NCBI GenBank assembly: GCA_964415795.1
Contig: CAYQBN010000006.1
Coordinates: forward strand, 1-64,000
Direction: 5' to 3'
DNA: 64,000 nucleotides
Origin: CALITV01 sp964415795
Lineage (GTDB): Bacteria; UBP6; UBA1177; JAKLFG01
The position numbers and the translations under genes were made by a program. Positions 52,413 through 61,886 of this stretch are shown here, one piece after another. The notes below the pieces were generated by a model that made no database searches, was not told the origin of the DNA, and saw only the letters and a program-made list of their open reading frames with translations. Each line of letters starts with the position of its first letter. Position 1 is the stretch's first letter.

Positions 52413-55400
52413 TTGAGACTTGTGAAGATGCTATTTTATTCAACGATGTTTTTCATTGCTACTGCTCTTGCGGCGGCGCCACGGATAGCGGTGCTTCCCA
52501 TCGGTGCGAACAGCGAGACAAAACAAGATGCGGCGCAAGATGTCGAAAAAAAATCGCAAGAGAAACTTGCGGCTATAAAAGGCGTTGATGTTGATGCGCT
52601 TTCCAAAAAAGAGCGTCGTGATGTCCGTGAGTGCGAAGGAGAAGTTAGTTGTATGCATCGTGCCGTCAAAAAGAACGATGCCGACTACTATGTCATACCG
52701 GTCGTTGCTAAGTACAACGAGGATGATGACGAAGTGGTCCTTGAGGTTTCGGTGTATGATGAGAACGGCGTGGTCGAGGACGCTAAGAGAATCGGGCCTG
52801 CCAGTCCCAAGAAGGTAGCCAACAAGTTCGTCGAGCTCGTCGCAGCATTTGCAACGAAGGTCGAAAAGAAAGGAGAATCCCGCAAGAAGGCTCTCTCCGA
52901 AGAAGGGGAAGAAGTAGCTCCTCGAAAAGAAGCAAAGAAAAGTAAAAAGAGTGCCTCCGAGGAAATAGACGAGATCGTCTCTTCAGCGAGTCGAGAAGAA
53001 GAGGAGGAACTTTCTCCCAAAACGGCCATTGAGCGCGGGTATCGTGCCTATCGTGACGGTGATCTTGATATGGCGCGGAACTATTTCGAAAAGGCGGGCA
53101 AGCGCGATGTGACGGCCAAGAAAATAGCCGCTGCGATAAAAGAGATCGCTCAAAAAAAGAGCGAAGCTGAATCGTATCTCGAACAAAAGCGGTATGAGGA
53201 GGCTCTCCGGCTCATCGAGGAAATAGAGAAACGAGATCTTGGCATCAGGACGCTCGGTAATAAGGAAGGATTTTTCCCCAATGAGAAAAGGATGCGTCTT
53301 CTCTACGAGGATCCTTCCCAAGTGGACATGAAAAAGGTCGAGGCGATTCATCAAAAGTTTGTCAAGAGGATCGCTGAATTACGGCAGGCGCGGGCGAAAA
53401 AGATCGCCGACATAGAAAAGGGCCTCAACGAAAAGATCGCGGCGCGCGAGGCGAAGATAAAGGAAATGGTAGATGCCGAAAAGGCGCAGGAACAAAAAGA
53501 GAAAGAGTATGAGGCGGACCTTAAGAAGCGCGTGAGCGAAATGAAATATAAGTGGGAGAAGGAAGACGGTGATCTTGAGCAACAGATCGTCGCGCTTGAG
53601 AGCAAGGTCACCATGATGGAACAAAAGGAGAAAGGCGTTATCAAGGTGTCCACTGAAAAAAGGGACAAAGAAAAAGCGGATGAGTTGGCCGCAGTGGACA
53701 AGAAGTATCAGGATGAACGGAAGAGGCTCGATGCAGAAAAAGAGTCGTTCTTGAACAGACAGAAAGAAGAGCTGGGTAAAGGAGGAGATAAGGTCGAGAA
53801 AGAAGTGGCGGACCTTTTAAAACGAAAAAAGGAAAAGGAAGAGAAGGTCGTCGAGTTGGACAAAAAGATCCAAACGGCTATGGAGGAGTTCGACAAGGCC
53901 GACAAGGCGAAGCAAAGCGACAATGAAACGGTCAAGATGAAGAACGAGGACGAGGATCGCAAGTTCCTCGTCGAGGTCGAAAAGGAATACCAGAAGAAGT
54001 TCGACGAACTCAATCAGAGACTTTCCGAGTTCGATTCCAAAGAGAGTATCAAAAAGGAAGACCTAACCAAGTTCGATAAAGAAATAGAAGAGTATATGTC
54101 GAAGAACGCCGAGGAAATGGGGAAGATCCAAGAGGAAGTGGAAAAACAGCGTTCTGAACTTGAGAAGGCTTATCAGGAAAAGAAGTCTGCCGCACAGAGC
54201 GATTTCGAGGCAAAGCACAAGGCAAAGATCGACGAGTTGTCGGCTAAGAAGGCGGAGCTTGAGGCGAAGATTGCCGCTTGGGATGCCGACACTGAAAAGA
54301 TGAAGCAGGAAAAGGAGGCTGCCCTTACGGCGGAGAATAAGCCGGGAGACATTAAGAAGGAGATCGCCAAGATAGAAAAGGATAGGAAGACGGAAAAAGG
54401 GAAGATAGAGAAAGATCTGAAAAAGATATCTTCTGACCTCGCGGCGGCCGAGAAAGGAAAGGAGAATGCCGCGGCCAATGCTCTCATGGCCGTCGACGCG
54501 GAGTTCGAGCAGAAGTTCTCCGAGCTCGATATGCGTCTTGCCAAAGAGAGTGATCGCCTCAACAAACTTAATAATGACTTTCGTAAGAAGAAACTGGAAG
54601 AGAAGAAGCGATACGAGGAGAATTTCCAGAAGTTCCTCAAGGACAAGGATGCCTATAAGAGGAATATAGAAAAGCTCATCGAAGCGGCGCAGAAGGAGCG
54701 CGATGCCAAGATCGCCAAACGGCGTGAGGAACGCGACAAATTGGCTCAATCGTGGAGTAAAGATCGCGATGCGGCGAAACAGGCGCTTGACCGAAAACTC
54801 GAGCCCGATCGTAAGCTCAAGGAAAGGCTTGTTAAGGAGATCGAGGAGATTACGGCCAAGATAGAGCAAATAAATGCAACTTGGGCCAAAGACCAGGAGG
54901 CGCTTCGTAACAAGCAGCAGGAAGAATCCGACAAATTCCTCGCGAAGTGGAAAGAGCGTAGCGAGGCGCTAGAGAAAGGGTATGCCGAAAAGAAAGATGC
55001 GGTCATCAAAAAGTATGAAAAGATAGAGACCGATGAAAAGAACGCCAATAAGGAGGCCAAGGCAAACCTAGAGCGAGAGATAGAGAAACTGATGCAGGAA
55101 AAGAATCGCCGGAAGGAATCGCGGCAGGAGATCCTCAAGAAAGAGAAAGAAAAGTGGGAGGAACAGAAAAAACGCTGGGCCGAGGAGAAGGAACGGCGCA
55201 AAAGCGAAATGGAACAGTTCAAGAAGCAGTCCGAAGAGTCTCTTAAAGGCGAACGGGAACGCATTATCGAAAAGAAGCGCGAAGTGGAAAAATGGTACGA
55301 AGAGGAACTGAAAAAAATAAACGAAGAAGAGACTGCGCAAATGCAAGCGCAGTTCCGTGACATCTCGAAAGAGGTGTCGAAGCTGGAGATAGTTTCTTCG

Positions 55401-55718
55401 AAGATCACCATGGCCATAGAACGACTCAAGGCTGACGCTCTTTCGCGACAGGGGTTGCTGTATCTTCAGAAGGAAGATCTCATTGCGGCGCGGCGTGCGT
55501 TTGTGAACGCTCTTTATCTCGACAAAGAAAATCAAACCGCGAGCGATGGACTTAAGGCGATAGAAACGACGGCCAAGTCGATGTACTGGAAGGCTTATGG
55601 CGTTCGTGATACGAACAAGAACGAAGCGAAACGAGTGTTCGAGATACTCGTTAAAACCCTAATGCCGAGTAGCGAATACTTTATAAAGGCGAAAACGGCT
55701 CTCGAGGAGATTAGGTAA
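52413..55718 (+). CDS. Very long secreted coiled-coil protein
   Basis: I choose the TTG start at 52413 because AGGAGG lies 6 bp upstream and the product then starts with a signal peptide (MLFYSTMFFIATALAAA). The 1101-residue protein has an N-terminal domain of about 100 residues (IAVLPIGANSE, one Cys pair in RECEGEVSCMH), similar in pattern to TolB-type N-domains. An acidic/basic disordered stretch follows. From about residue 190 to 990 it is almost pure charged coiled coil rich in Lys, Glu and Ala. The last roughly 110 residues look TPR-like (QGLLYLQKEDLIAARRAF). No homologue is recognised. A structural envelope role is plausible. Confidence 0.8.
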   Translation: MRLVKMLFYSTMFFIATALAAAPRIAVLPIGANSETKQDAAQDVEKKSQEKLAAIKGVDVDALSKKERRDVRECEGEVSCMHRAVKKNDADYYVIPVVAKYNEDDDEVVLEVSVYDENGVVEDAKRIGPASPKKVANKFVELVAAFATKVEKKGESRKKALSEEGEEVAPRKEAKKSKKSASEEIDEIVSSASREEEEELSPKTAIERGYRAYRDGDLDMARNYFEKAGKRDVTAKKIAAAIKEIAQKKSEAESYLEQKRYEEALRLIEEIEKRDLGIRTLGNKEGFFPNEKRMRLLYEDPSQVDMKKVEAIHQKFVKRIAELRQARAKKIADIEKGLNEKIAAREAKIKEMVDAEKAQEQKEKEYEADLKKRVSEMKYKWEKEDGDLEQQIVALESKVTMMEQKEKGVIKVSTEKRDKEKADELAAVDKKYQDERKRLDAEKESFLNRQKEELGKGGDKVEKEVADLLKRKKEKEEKVVELDKKIQTAMEEFDKADKAKQSDNETVKMKNEDEDRKFLVEVEKEYQKKFDELNQRLSEFDSKESIKKEDLTKFDKEIEEYMSKNAEEMGKIQEEVEKQRSELEKAYQEKKSAAQSDFEAKHKAKIDELSAKKAELEAKIAAWDADTEKMKQEKEAALTAENKPGDIKKEIAKIEKDRKTEKGKIEKDLKKISSDLAAAEKGKENAAANALMAVDAEFEQKFSELDMRLAKESDRLNKLNNDFRKKKLEEKKRYEENFQKFLKDKDAYKRNIEKLIEAAQKERDAKIAKRREERDKLAQSWSKDRDAAKQALDRKLEPDRKLKERLVKEIEEITAKIEQINATWAKDQEALRNKQQEESDKFLAKWKERSEALEKGYAEKKDAVIKKYEKIETDEKNANKEAKANLEREIEKLMQEKNRRKESRQEILKKEKEKWEEQKKRWAEEKERRKSEMEQFKKQSEESLKGERERIIEKKREVEKWYEEELKKINEEETAQMQAQFRDISKEVSKLEIVSSKITMAIERLKADALSRQGLLYLQKEDLIAARRAFVNALYLDKENQTASDGLKAIETTAKSMYWKAYGVRDTNKNEAKRVFEILVKTLMPSSEYFIKAKTALEEIR

Positions 55719-55745
55719 CCCGGTAACAGCACAACGGAGGAAACC

Positions 55746-55910
55746 ATGGTGTGCACGAAGAAGAAGGCCCCGGCGAAGAAGACCGCCAAGAAGGTTGCCA
55801 AGAAGGTGGTCAAGAAGGTCGCCAAGAAGGTCGCCAAGAAGGCCGTGAAAAAACCGGCCAAGAAAGTTGTGAAGAAGGTGGTCAAGAAGGCGAAGAAAGC
55901 CAAGAAGTAG
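55746..55910 (+). CDS. Short histone H1-like Lys/Ala/Val-rich protein
   Basis: This 54-residue gene starts at ATG 55746 after GGAGG. After MVCTKKKAP the product is AKK, VAKK and VVKK repeats to the end, with 28 lysines. This resembles the tails of bacterial histone H1-like proteins (HctA/HctB, AlgP-type) that bind DNA. It starts 27 bp after the coiled-coil gene and is followed by a strong terminator, so it ends that transcript. DNA binding is inferred from composition. Confidence 0.85.
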   Translation: MVCTKKKAPAKKTAKKVAKKVVKKVAKKVAKKAVKKPAKKVVKKVVKKAKKAKK

Positions 55911-55932
55911 TGCTTTTTGCTTTTCCATCGCG

Positions 55933-55963
55933 GAGGGGGGGCCGATGAGCCCCCTCTTTTTTT
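55933..55963 (+). terminator. Rho-independent terminator
   Basis: The stem GAGGGGG/CCCCCTC with a short loop is followed by seven T. It ends the plus-strand transcript of the coiled-coil and H1-like genes. On the minus strand no T run follows the stem, so it does not serve the porin gene. Confidence 0.88.
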
Positions 55964-55970
55964 AATTGGT

Positions 55971-57416
55971 TTAGAAAACGAGGCGGATGCTTCCCATAAG
56001 GGAGTTCCCTGTTTGCGAGACGCGCGATCCGTCTGTCTGTTCGAGATCCTTTGTTTGTAATTGTGTCCACTGGAACCCGAGCACTAGACGCTCAAAGAGG
56101 GTGTAGTAAGCGGCTACCCACAGCGAGTCGTTCTCGTAATAGAGCGGAGAAGCGCCTTTCTGTTTTTCGTCAGGGTCTTCAGCGCCGTAGCCAACATGGA
56201 GCGCGAGTTCCTTGAGCGGCTTCATCGTCAGTTGTGCCCACCAACCAAGTGCCCGTTGGCTGTCGACGACCCGTTTTGTGGTCGCGTTAATGTCTTCGGT
56301 GATGAGTGCGCCACCGTAGTAACCGAATACATCGACATTCTGTCCCCACCAGAATTTTCCGGCGATCTCGGCATACTGATGGGCGACGCGAAGAGCGCCA
56401 ACGGCATAGCCGACATCCACCGTTTTCCCGATGTACTTGATGTCCTTTTTATTGGGGTAAACACCGCTTTTGTACTTTTCGCGTCCCCATGCGCCAGCTG
56501 CGCCGGCGAAAAGGTTGATGCCCGCGGATGGAATGGTTCCTTTGAGAGAGATCTGACTCTGGATTTGTGGTATGTCGGAAGCGTCCCCGGCATCGATGTT
56601 TACCTCAACCGCACTTGCCCGGTTCGCTGAGGCGCCGGTCATTGCGCGTGCAGCAGCGATTTGTGCGGTAAAGAAAAAGGTTTCTGAGAACTTTTGGATA
56701 AGGTAGATCTCGAACAACGGCAAGCGTTGCCATGTGTTTCCCATGCCCCATGCCATTGATTGGCTGATAAATGCAGGCCATACGAGCAGTGTCGCGGTTG
56801 CCCAAGTTTGTCCCGCTTTTGCGCCAAGCGTCGTAGCGTTCCATGTTTTGCTCAGCTCGGCATAGGCATGGCGGAGGCGGAACATGGGGGAACTCTCGGC
56901 GGTCCCCGAGTCGCTCATGGTCGCTCCAAGGTCTATTTCGAGCTTGCCAGAGAGAGAAACCGCTTCGATACGCGGAAAACCGAGGTCTACGCCGATACGC
57001 GAACTGCGTGCGGTGAGGCCGATGGAGCTTTTGCCCTTGTCGACCACGTAGAGAGGCATGTTATTGACAAAGAACAGCGAATCATTCGCCCAACCGGTAA
57101 GTTCTATAAATCCGTATGGCTGAAAAGAGAGGACCGGTCTTTCTTCCTTTTGCTTTTTGGTCTCTTCGAGAGCTGCTTCGGTGCGGGCTACCTTTTCGTT
57201 GAGATTCTCATTTTCTGCGGCAAGCCGCTTCTGTTCTCCTTCGGCTTTGGTGAGGCGCTCCTCAAGTTGCTCTATACGATTCTCGAGAGAGGAAACTTCT
57301 GTGGCAGGCGCTTCTTCCGCAATGGTGGCGTTCTCGGGAATTGACGGTGCAGGTTGTTCTTGCGCGAGGAGACATATGGGAAAAGACATGAGAAAGACGA
57401 CTAACATGGGCCACAT
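55971..57416 (-). CDS. Outer-membrane porin-like protein with N-terminal coiled coil
   Basis: The 481-residue protein has a signal peptide (LMSFPICLLAQ), a roughly 55-residue coiled coil (SLENRIEQLEERLTKAEG and following) and then a beta-rich region that ends in the C-terminal Phe pattern GSIRLVF. The coiled-coil plus barrel layout is common for deltaproteobacterial porins of the phosphate-selective type, where the coil trimerises or binds peptidoglycan. GGAGG precedes ATG 57416. It follows the sulfatase-like gene by 70 bp on the same strand. Confidence 0.85.
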   Translation of the reverse strand: MWPMLVVFLMSFPICLLAQEQPAPSIPENATIAEEAPATEVSSLENRIEQLEERLTKAEGEQKRLAAENENLNEKVARTEAALEETKKQKEERPVLSFQPYGFIELTGWANDSLFFVNNMPLYVVDKGKSSIGLTARSSRIGVDLGFPRIEAVSLSGKLEIDLGATMSDSGTAESSPMFRLRHAYAELSKTWNATTLGAKAGQTWATATLLVWPAFISQSMAWGMGNTWQRLPLFEIYLIQKFSETFFFTAQIAAARAMTGASANRASAVEVNIDAGDASDIPQIQSQISLKGTIPSAGINLFAGAAGAWGREKYKSGVYPNKKDIKYIGKTVDVGYAVGALRVAHQYAEIAGKFWWGQNVDVFGYYGGALITEDINATTKRVVDSQRALGWWAQLTMKPLKELALHVGYGAEDPDEKQKGASPLYYENDSLWVAAYYTLFERLVLGFQWTQLQTKDLEQTDGSRVSQTGNSLMGSIRLVF

Positions 57417-57485
57417 GATTTCCTCCGTTATGTGTTTGTCAATGCTCGTGCTTAGAAAGCATCCTAGAGGAGAGCGGAGGGCAAG

Positions 57486-59435
57486 TCAAGGAGCCGGCGA
57501 TGATGTCGCTGATTCGAGTTTAAGTCGGCGCATAAACCGCGAGTTGTGCCACGGGAGCCACACATCAAGGAGTTCTTGGTAACGAGTGACGAGTTCGGGG
57601 TGCTCTGCCGCGATGTTAAGTCTTTCGTCGGGATCCTCATCGAGGTTGAAAAGGTAGGTGCGTCGTCCCTCGTTGAGATAGCGGACGAATTTAAGGTTGC
57701 CGTCGAGGATGCCGTCGCCGAACACTTTGAGACGAGAGAAAAAAAGGTGAGGGTGGGGCTGGTAATCGTCGCCGAGAAGGTTTTGCCCTGTCCATTCCGC
57801 TGGCCGGGAAAAACCAATGAGCGATACAATAGTGGGCGAGAGGTCAACCATGGTACCGATACGGGGATTGCGGTGGAATCCCCCAAGTCCCGGGATCTTC
57901 ATGAGGAGCGGTATCTTGATGTCTTCTTCCCAGAGGTGCCCTTGATGGTTGTAGTTCCCGTGAATACCGAAACCTTCCCCGTGATCGGCGGTGACAATGA
58001 TGAGCGTGGTATCAAGGCGGCCACGCCGTTCAAGTCCGTCGAAAAGACTGTTGATCGCCTTATTCACATAGGACTGGGTCAATTGATAACGCTCGAATGC
58101 CGGAAGCGTGGAAATGTCACGGTCGGGGAGATGATACGGTGCATGGGTCCAGAAGGGATAATAGAGCGCGAAGGTTGGTCTAGGGTCATCTTTCTGTTTG
58201 TCGAGAAACGTGAGGAGATGATCGATAACCATCTCCTCTTCGACCGCGAGTGTGGTGGCTGTTATCTTGCTACGAGCATGGTCTTTGAGAGAGAAGTAAT
58301 CCTCTCGTACCTCGAACCCTTTCATGAATGCGGCGATGTCGAAGTTGTCGAAGAACATCCGGTTCGCTTGGAAAAAACCGGTACGATACCCGCCAGCCCT
58401 CAAGACATCGAGAAGCGAAGGGCAATCGTAGTTCGGATACATTTTGGTGATGGTATAAAATCCGGTATTCTGATAGTCTCCGCAGATGAAGGCGAGGAAA
58501 CTGCGGCTCGATGCGGGGAACACGGTGCGGAAATTGGTGAAGAGAATGCCGCCTTCAGTCAGTCGGTCGAAGAACGATAAGTTTTTGATGCCGAGGCGGC
58601 CAAAGGGGGTGTAATCGTAGGCGACCGCCTCTATTATAATAACAAGGATATCGGGTCGGGTAAGTTGAGGTATTACCGGAAGGGTATCCCACACCGGGTA
58701 TTTCCCGGCGATGGGGGAGCTGGGCGGAGTGAATGATTCTTCGGGGACATCGCGGCGCTCGATGTTATGATACAAGGAGACCCCTTTGACGGTCGTCTGG
58801 ACGAGCTGGAAAAGAGGATTTTGAATAAGTTCTGCTTTCTGCTCCAAGCGAAGTCTTAAAAAGTCTCCTATCATTGGCCATGTTACCAAGCCATAGAGGA
58901 GCAGTATTCCCGGCACAAATGAACGGCTCCAGAAACGATGATGCTGAATAGCACGGTAAAGTGGCTTGAAAAGAAAAAGAAAAGAACCGACGATACAGAG
59001 AAGAAAGATAATGAAATAAGGACTTAACGCCGCGGTGAAATAACTGAACAGCTCGCCAAAGCCAGCACCATTGAACAGAAGGAGGCCGAAGGTGAGGAAA
59101 CTTCGGTAGTAGGTATAGAGAGTGAAATTCGCAATAAGGAAAAGTGCCACCAAGAAAAAGGTGCCCAACTCGTAAACGCGCCGCACTATCGGCCTCATAG
59201 GTTTGGCGATGAGCGCAAGAAGGTAGGCGAGGGCGATGTCGCCACCGGTCATGAGGAGCACCCACGGCGGGGTAAAAAAGTTCATGAAGCCAGCGTTGTC
59301 GCTGATCGCGAGTTTGAACCCAAGGAGGACTTTCAGGGCGATATGGGCGAGGGTGATCGCATAAAAAAAGGGAATGGTACCGATGTCAAGTGAAAGAGCG
59401 CGAACAATGTGCATTATCGAGGCGCAAAATCGCAT
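57486..59435 (-). CDS. Membrane sulfatase-fold enzyme (LTA-synthase-like)
   Basis: The 649-residue protein has about five N-terminal membrane helices (to about residue 205) and a C-terminal alkaline-phosphatase-superfamily domain. Landmarks are IIIEAVAYD (metal Glu), FPASSRSFLAFICG at the nucleophile position, TADHGEGFG and HLWEEDIKIPLLMKIPG. The nucleophile appears to be Ser rather than Thr or Cys. Relatives transfer phosphoglycerol or phosphoethanolamine to envelope lipids or glycans. The exact reaction is unknown. AAGGA lies 9 bp before ATG 59435. Confidence 0.88.
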   Translation of the reverse strand: MRFCASIMHIVRALSLDIGTIPFFYAITLAHIALKVLLGFKLAISDNAGFMNFFTPPWVLLMTGGDIALAYLLALIAKPMRPIVRRVYELGTFFLVALFLIANFTLYTYYRSFLTFGLLLFNGAGFGELFSYFTAALSPYFIIFLLCIVGSFLFLFKPLYRAIQHHRFWSRSFVPGILLLYGLVTWPMIGDFLRLRLEQKAELIQNPLFQLVQTTVKGVSLYHNIERRDVPEESFTPPSSPIAGKYPVWDTLPVIPQLTRPDILVIIIEAVAYDYTPFGRLGIKNLSFFDRLTEGGILFTNFRTVFPASSRSFLAFICGDYQNTGFYTITKMYPNYDCPSLLDVLRAGGYRTGFFQANRMFFDNFDIAAFMKGFEVREDYFSLKDHARSKITATTLAVEEEMVIDHLLTFLDKQKDDPRPTFALYYPFWTHAPYHLPDRDISTLPAFERYQLTQSYVNKAINSLFDGLERRGRLDTTLIIVTADHGEGFGIHGNYNHQGHLWEEDIKIPLLMKIPGLGGFHRNPRIGTMVDLSPTIVSLIGFSRPAEWTGQNLLGDDYQPHPHLFFSRLKVFGDGILDGNLKFVRYLNEGRRTYLFNLDEDPDERLNIAAEHPELVTRYQELLDVWLPWHNSRFMRRLKLESATSSPAP

Positions 59436-59545
59436 GAGGAAATAATCCTTAAGCTATCGTATCGCAAGTGTCTTACCGTAGGGGAAAACTAGTTTTTGTC
59501 AATCCTTAGAAAAAGAAATATCGCCTATCGTTCCCGTTCCTTTTC

Positions 59546-59573
59546 TTGAAAAAAAGCAGTCAGCCGCTATAAT
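59546..59573 (+). promoter_or_regulatory. Strong promoter of the repeat lipoprotein gene
   Basis: TTGAAA (59546-59551) and a perfect TATAAT (59568-59573) are spaced 16 bp. The ATG at 59606 has AAGGAGA before it. Confidence 0.75.
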
Positions 59574-59605
59574 CGGCTCATTGATATCGTCTATAAGGAG
59601 AGGGC

Positions 59606-60619
59606 ATGGCGATACGCAGCATATCGACGGTGTTCATCGCGTTGCTTATCATCCTGTCGAGCGGAGGATGTAGCAACGGAGAGAGCACCTACCCTCTTAC
59701 CTTGCATTTCCAGTTCGACGAGACCGAGGCGAGCGATTGCACTACCTATCTCGCGGAGAAGTTTTCTGTTACCATTTACTCGGAAGACTTCGGCGTCCGC
59801 AAAGTATGCGAATTTCCCTGTCCGCTTCCGGAAGATCCCCAGATCGAGCTTTCAGCAGGCATATACTATCTCACGGTGTCCCTTCTGGGATCGAACGGCG
59901 CTCTAAAGAGTTGGGGTTCGGCACAGGTCAACCTCGATCGTGAAGAGAGCGTTACCGTCGATTTGAAAGAATATCGAGGAGGTATTACTCTTTCATGGCC
60001 GACATCGCTCTGCGATGATTTCGATATATCGTATCTCGCTGTCACCGCCGAGCGAGAAGGGGAGGTGGTCACCGCAATCGTGTGGGGAGTTGAAAAAGAA
60101 ATCAATAGGGTCCTCTTGCCCTGCGCCGCCAGCGAATTCAAGATACAGAATATCGAATCGGGGACCTATGTGCTCACCGTGGATGGACTTCGCTCCTCTG
60201 ATAGTGAGCGTCCTCGTGCCCGGTCGTCCATTCCTCCTTTTAAAGTAACAACGGGACAGGATACTGCGGTTTCTCTCAAGAACTATTTTGAACTGGTCGT
60301 TTCCGACCTTTTCGTTCTGTGGGAGTTCGACAGCAAAAGCATCTCCTCCTGCGAGAACGCTGGGGTGGCAACGGTACGGGTACGAGTCATCGCCGATGGA
60401 GAAGGAGAAGAGGAGTTTGTTCAGACCATGGCGTGTGACCTTTCAGGGGAACGGAAATTCTCCTTCTATGATCTCCCGGCGGGGGATTACACAGTTACGG
60501 TCGAGGGACTCGATGCTGCAGGAATGGTCGCCTACGGCGGGCATAAGGTGCTTACCGTCGAAAAGGGCAAGGTGGGAAAAGAGGGCTATGTGTTAACCAT
60601 TTATCTGAAACAAGAGTGA
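59606..60619 (+). CDS. Lipoprotein with three repeated beta domains
   Basis: The 337-residue protein has a lipobox at Cys22 (SSGGC). The rest divides into three units of about 95-110 residues that share a start with F/W and Asp/Cys, a paired Cys and a G-x-Y-x-(L/V)-TV strand (AGIYYLTV, SGTYVLTV, AGDYTVTV). Each unit is a predicted beta sandwich with one disulfide. No family is recognised. The gene is 12 bp upstream of the DksA-family gene, so the two may be co-transcribed. Confidence 0.78.
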   Translation: MAIRSISTVFIALLIILSSGGCSNGESTYPLTLHFQFDETEASDCTTYLAEKFSVTIYSEDFGVRKVCEFPCPLPEDPQIELSAGIYYLTVSLLGSNGALKSWGSAQVNLDREESVTVDLKEYRGGITLSWPTSLCDDFDISYLAVTAEREGEVVTAIVWGVEKEINRVLLPCAASEFKIQNIESGTYVLTVDGLRSSDSERPRARSSIPPFKVTTGQDTAVSLKNYFELVVSDLFVLWEFDSKSISSCENAGVATVRVRVIADGEGEEEFVQTMACDLSGERKFSFYDLPAGDYTVTVEGLDAAGMVAYGGHKVLTVEKGKVGKEGYVLTIYLKQE

Positions 60620-60631
60620 CCGGAGGGCATA

Positions 60632-61024
60632 ATGTTAACCAAAAGACAGATGGAGAAGTTTCGAAAGCGGCTCCTTGCCGAATTGAAAGAGATCGAGGAC
60701 CGCAATCGTGAAAAGGTTGAAGAATTGGAAAAAGAGACCGGAGACCCTGCGGAAAAGTTTCATGGCGACGAGGCTGATCAGGCAAACTTTCTCGAAGAAC
60801 GTAGCCGTCTTCTCCGCCTCCGAGACCGCGATCGTAAGCTCATCAATCGGATACATCAGATGCTCCAGAAGATAGACGATGGTACTTACGGCGTCTGCGA
60901 ATCGTGTGGCGCTGACATCGGAATAGAGCGTCTTGAAATGCGTCCTGTTGCGACGCTCTGCATCGAGTGCAAGCGGGAACAGGAGGAACGCGAAGAGCGC
61001 GACAAGGCGCTCAAGCGGAGATAG
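60632..61024 (+). CDS. DksA/TraR-family zinc-finger protein
   Basis: The 130-residue protein has a helical coiled coil with a DxxDxA tip motif (DEADQA, about 47-52) and the four-Cys zinc site C-x2-C-x17-C-x2-C. Both match DksA, which binds the RNA polymerase secondary channel and works with ppGpp. GGAGG precedes the ATG. The GalU-type gene starts 5 bp after its stop. Confidence 0.93.
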   Translation: MLTKRQMEKFRKRLLAELKEIEDRNREKVEELEKETGDPAEKFHGDEADQANFLEERSRLLRLRDRDRKLINRIHQMLQKIDDGTYGVCESCGADIGIERLEMRPVATLCIECKREQEEREERDKALKRR

Positions 61025-61029
61025 CTCGT

Positions 61030-61881
61030 ATGCTCTCCCATGCCATCGTCCCGGCCGCCGGCTTAGCGACTCGTTTTCTTCCCGCTTCCAAGACAGTTCC
61101 TAAGGAAATGTTTCCTCTCTACGACCGCCCGGTGATACACTATATCGCCGAGGAGGCGGCGGCGGCGGCTATAACTAACATAGTGTTGGTTACTTCAGAA
61201 GGGAAGGAAGCGGTTGCTGACTATTTCGACCGGATCAACCCTAAGTTTCTGCAGGCGAAGCTTCCCGACACCATTGTCGCGGATCTGCAGCGGATAGAAG
61301 AGATGGTCGAAGTTACCTCGGTGCGGCAGAAAAGCCAGCGCGGTCTTGGCCATGCGGTGCTCCGCGGCATGAGCGCCGTTCCCACCGACCCCTTTGCTGT
61401 GATGCTTCCGGACATGTTCATCTGGTCGTCCGGGGACAATGTGATGGTGCGCATGCGGCGTCTTTTCGAAGAGCATGCTGTCCCGGTCATTGCCCTCATG
61501 CGTGTCCCCGATGAAGACCGATCCCGCTACGGTATGGCGGAAGGGGTTATGAAGGGAGATTTCTTCGAGATACACCGTCTTGTCGAGAAACCGGGCGTGA
61601 ACGGTACCGACTCGAATCTTGCCATTGTCGGACGCTATATCCTTCCCAGCGCTCTCGGTCCCATTCTCGAAAAGACCTCTCCCGGCGCCAAAGGGGAAAT
61701 ACAACTCACTGATGCCCTCAACACCCTTTGCCGCAAGCAGCCGTTTCTGGGGCTGATCCTCCGTGACGACGAGTTTGTCTTCGATGCGGGGGACAAGAAT
61801 GGCTACGCCTTTGCCAACGCCTTTCTCGCCGCACATCGTATCCCCGGCTTTATCGATGAACTACGGCGTATGATGAAGTAA
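61030..61881 (+). CDS. galU: UTP-glucose-1-phosphate uridylyltransferase
   Basis: The 283-residue protein starts at ATG 61030 after GGAG. The nucleotidyltransferase signature is VPAAGLATRFLPASKTVPKEM, with Ala in place of the second Gly of AGLGTR. LPDMFIW and VEKP follow as expected. GalU makes UDP-glucose for surface glycans. The length is close to the usual 300. Confidence 0.93.
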   Translation: MLSHAIVPAAGLATRFLPASKTVPKEMFPLYDRPVIHYIAEEAAAAAITNIVLVTSEGKEAVADYFDRINPKFLQAKLPDTIVADLQRIEEMVEVTSVRQKSQRGLGHAVLRGMSAVPTDPFAVMLPDMFIWSSGDNVMVRMRRLFEEHAVPVIALMRVPDEDRSRYGMAEGVMKGDFFEIHRLVEKPGVNGTDSNLAIVGRYILPSALGPILEKTSPGAKGEIQLTDALNTLCRKQPFLGLILRDDEFVFDAGDKNGYAFANAFLAAHRIPGFIDELRRMMK

Positions 61882-61886
61882 TTTCT

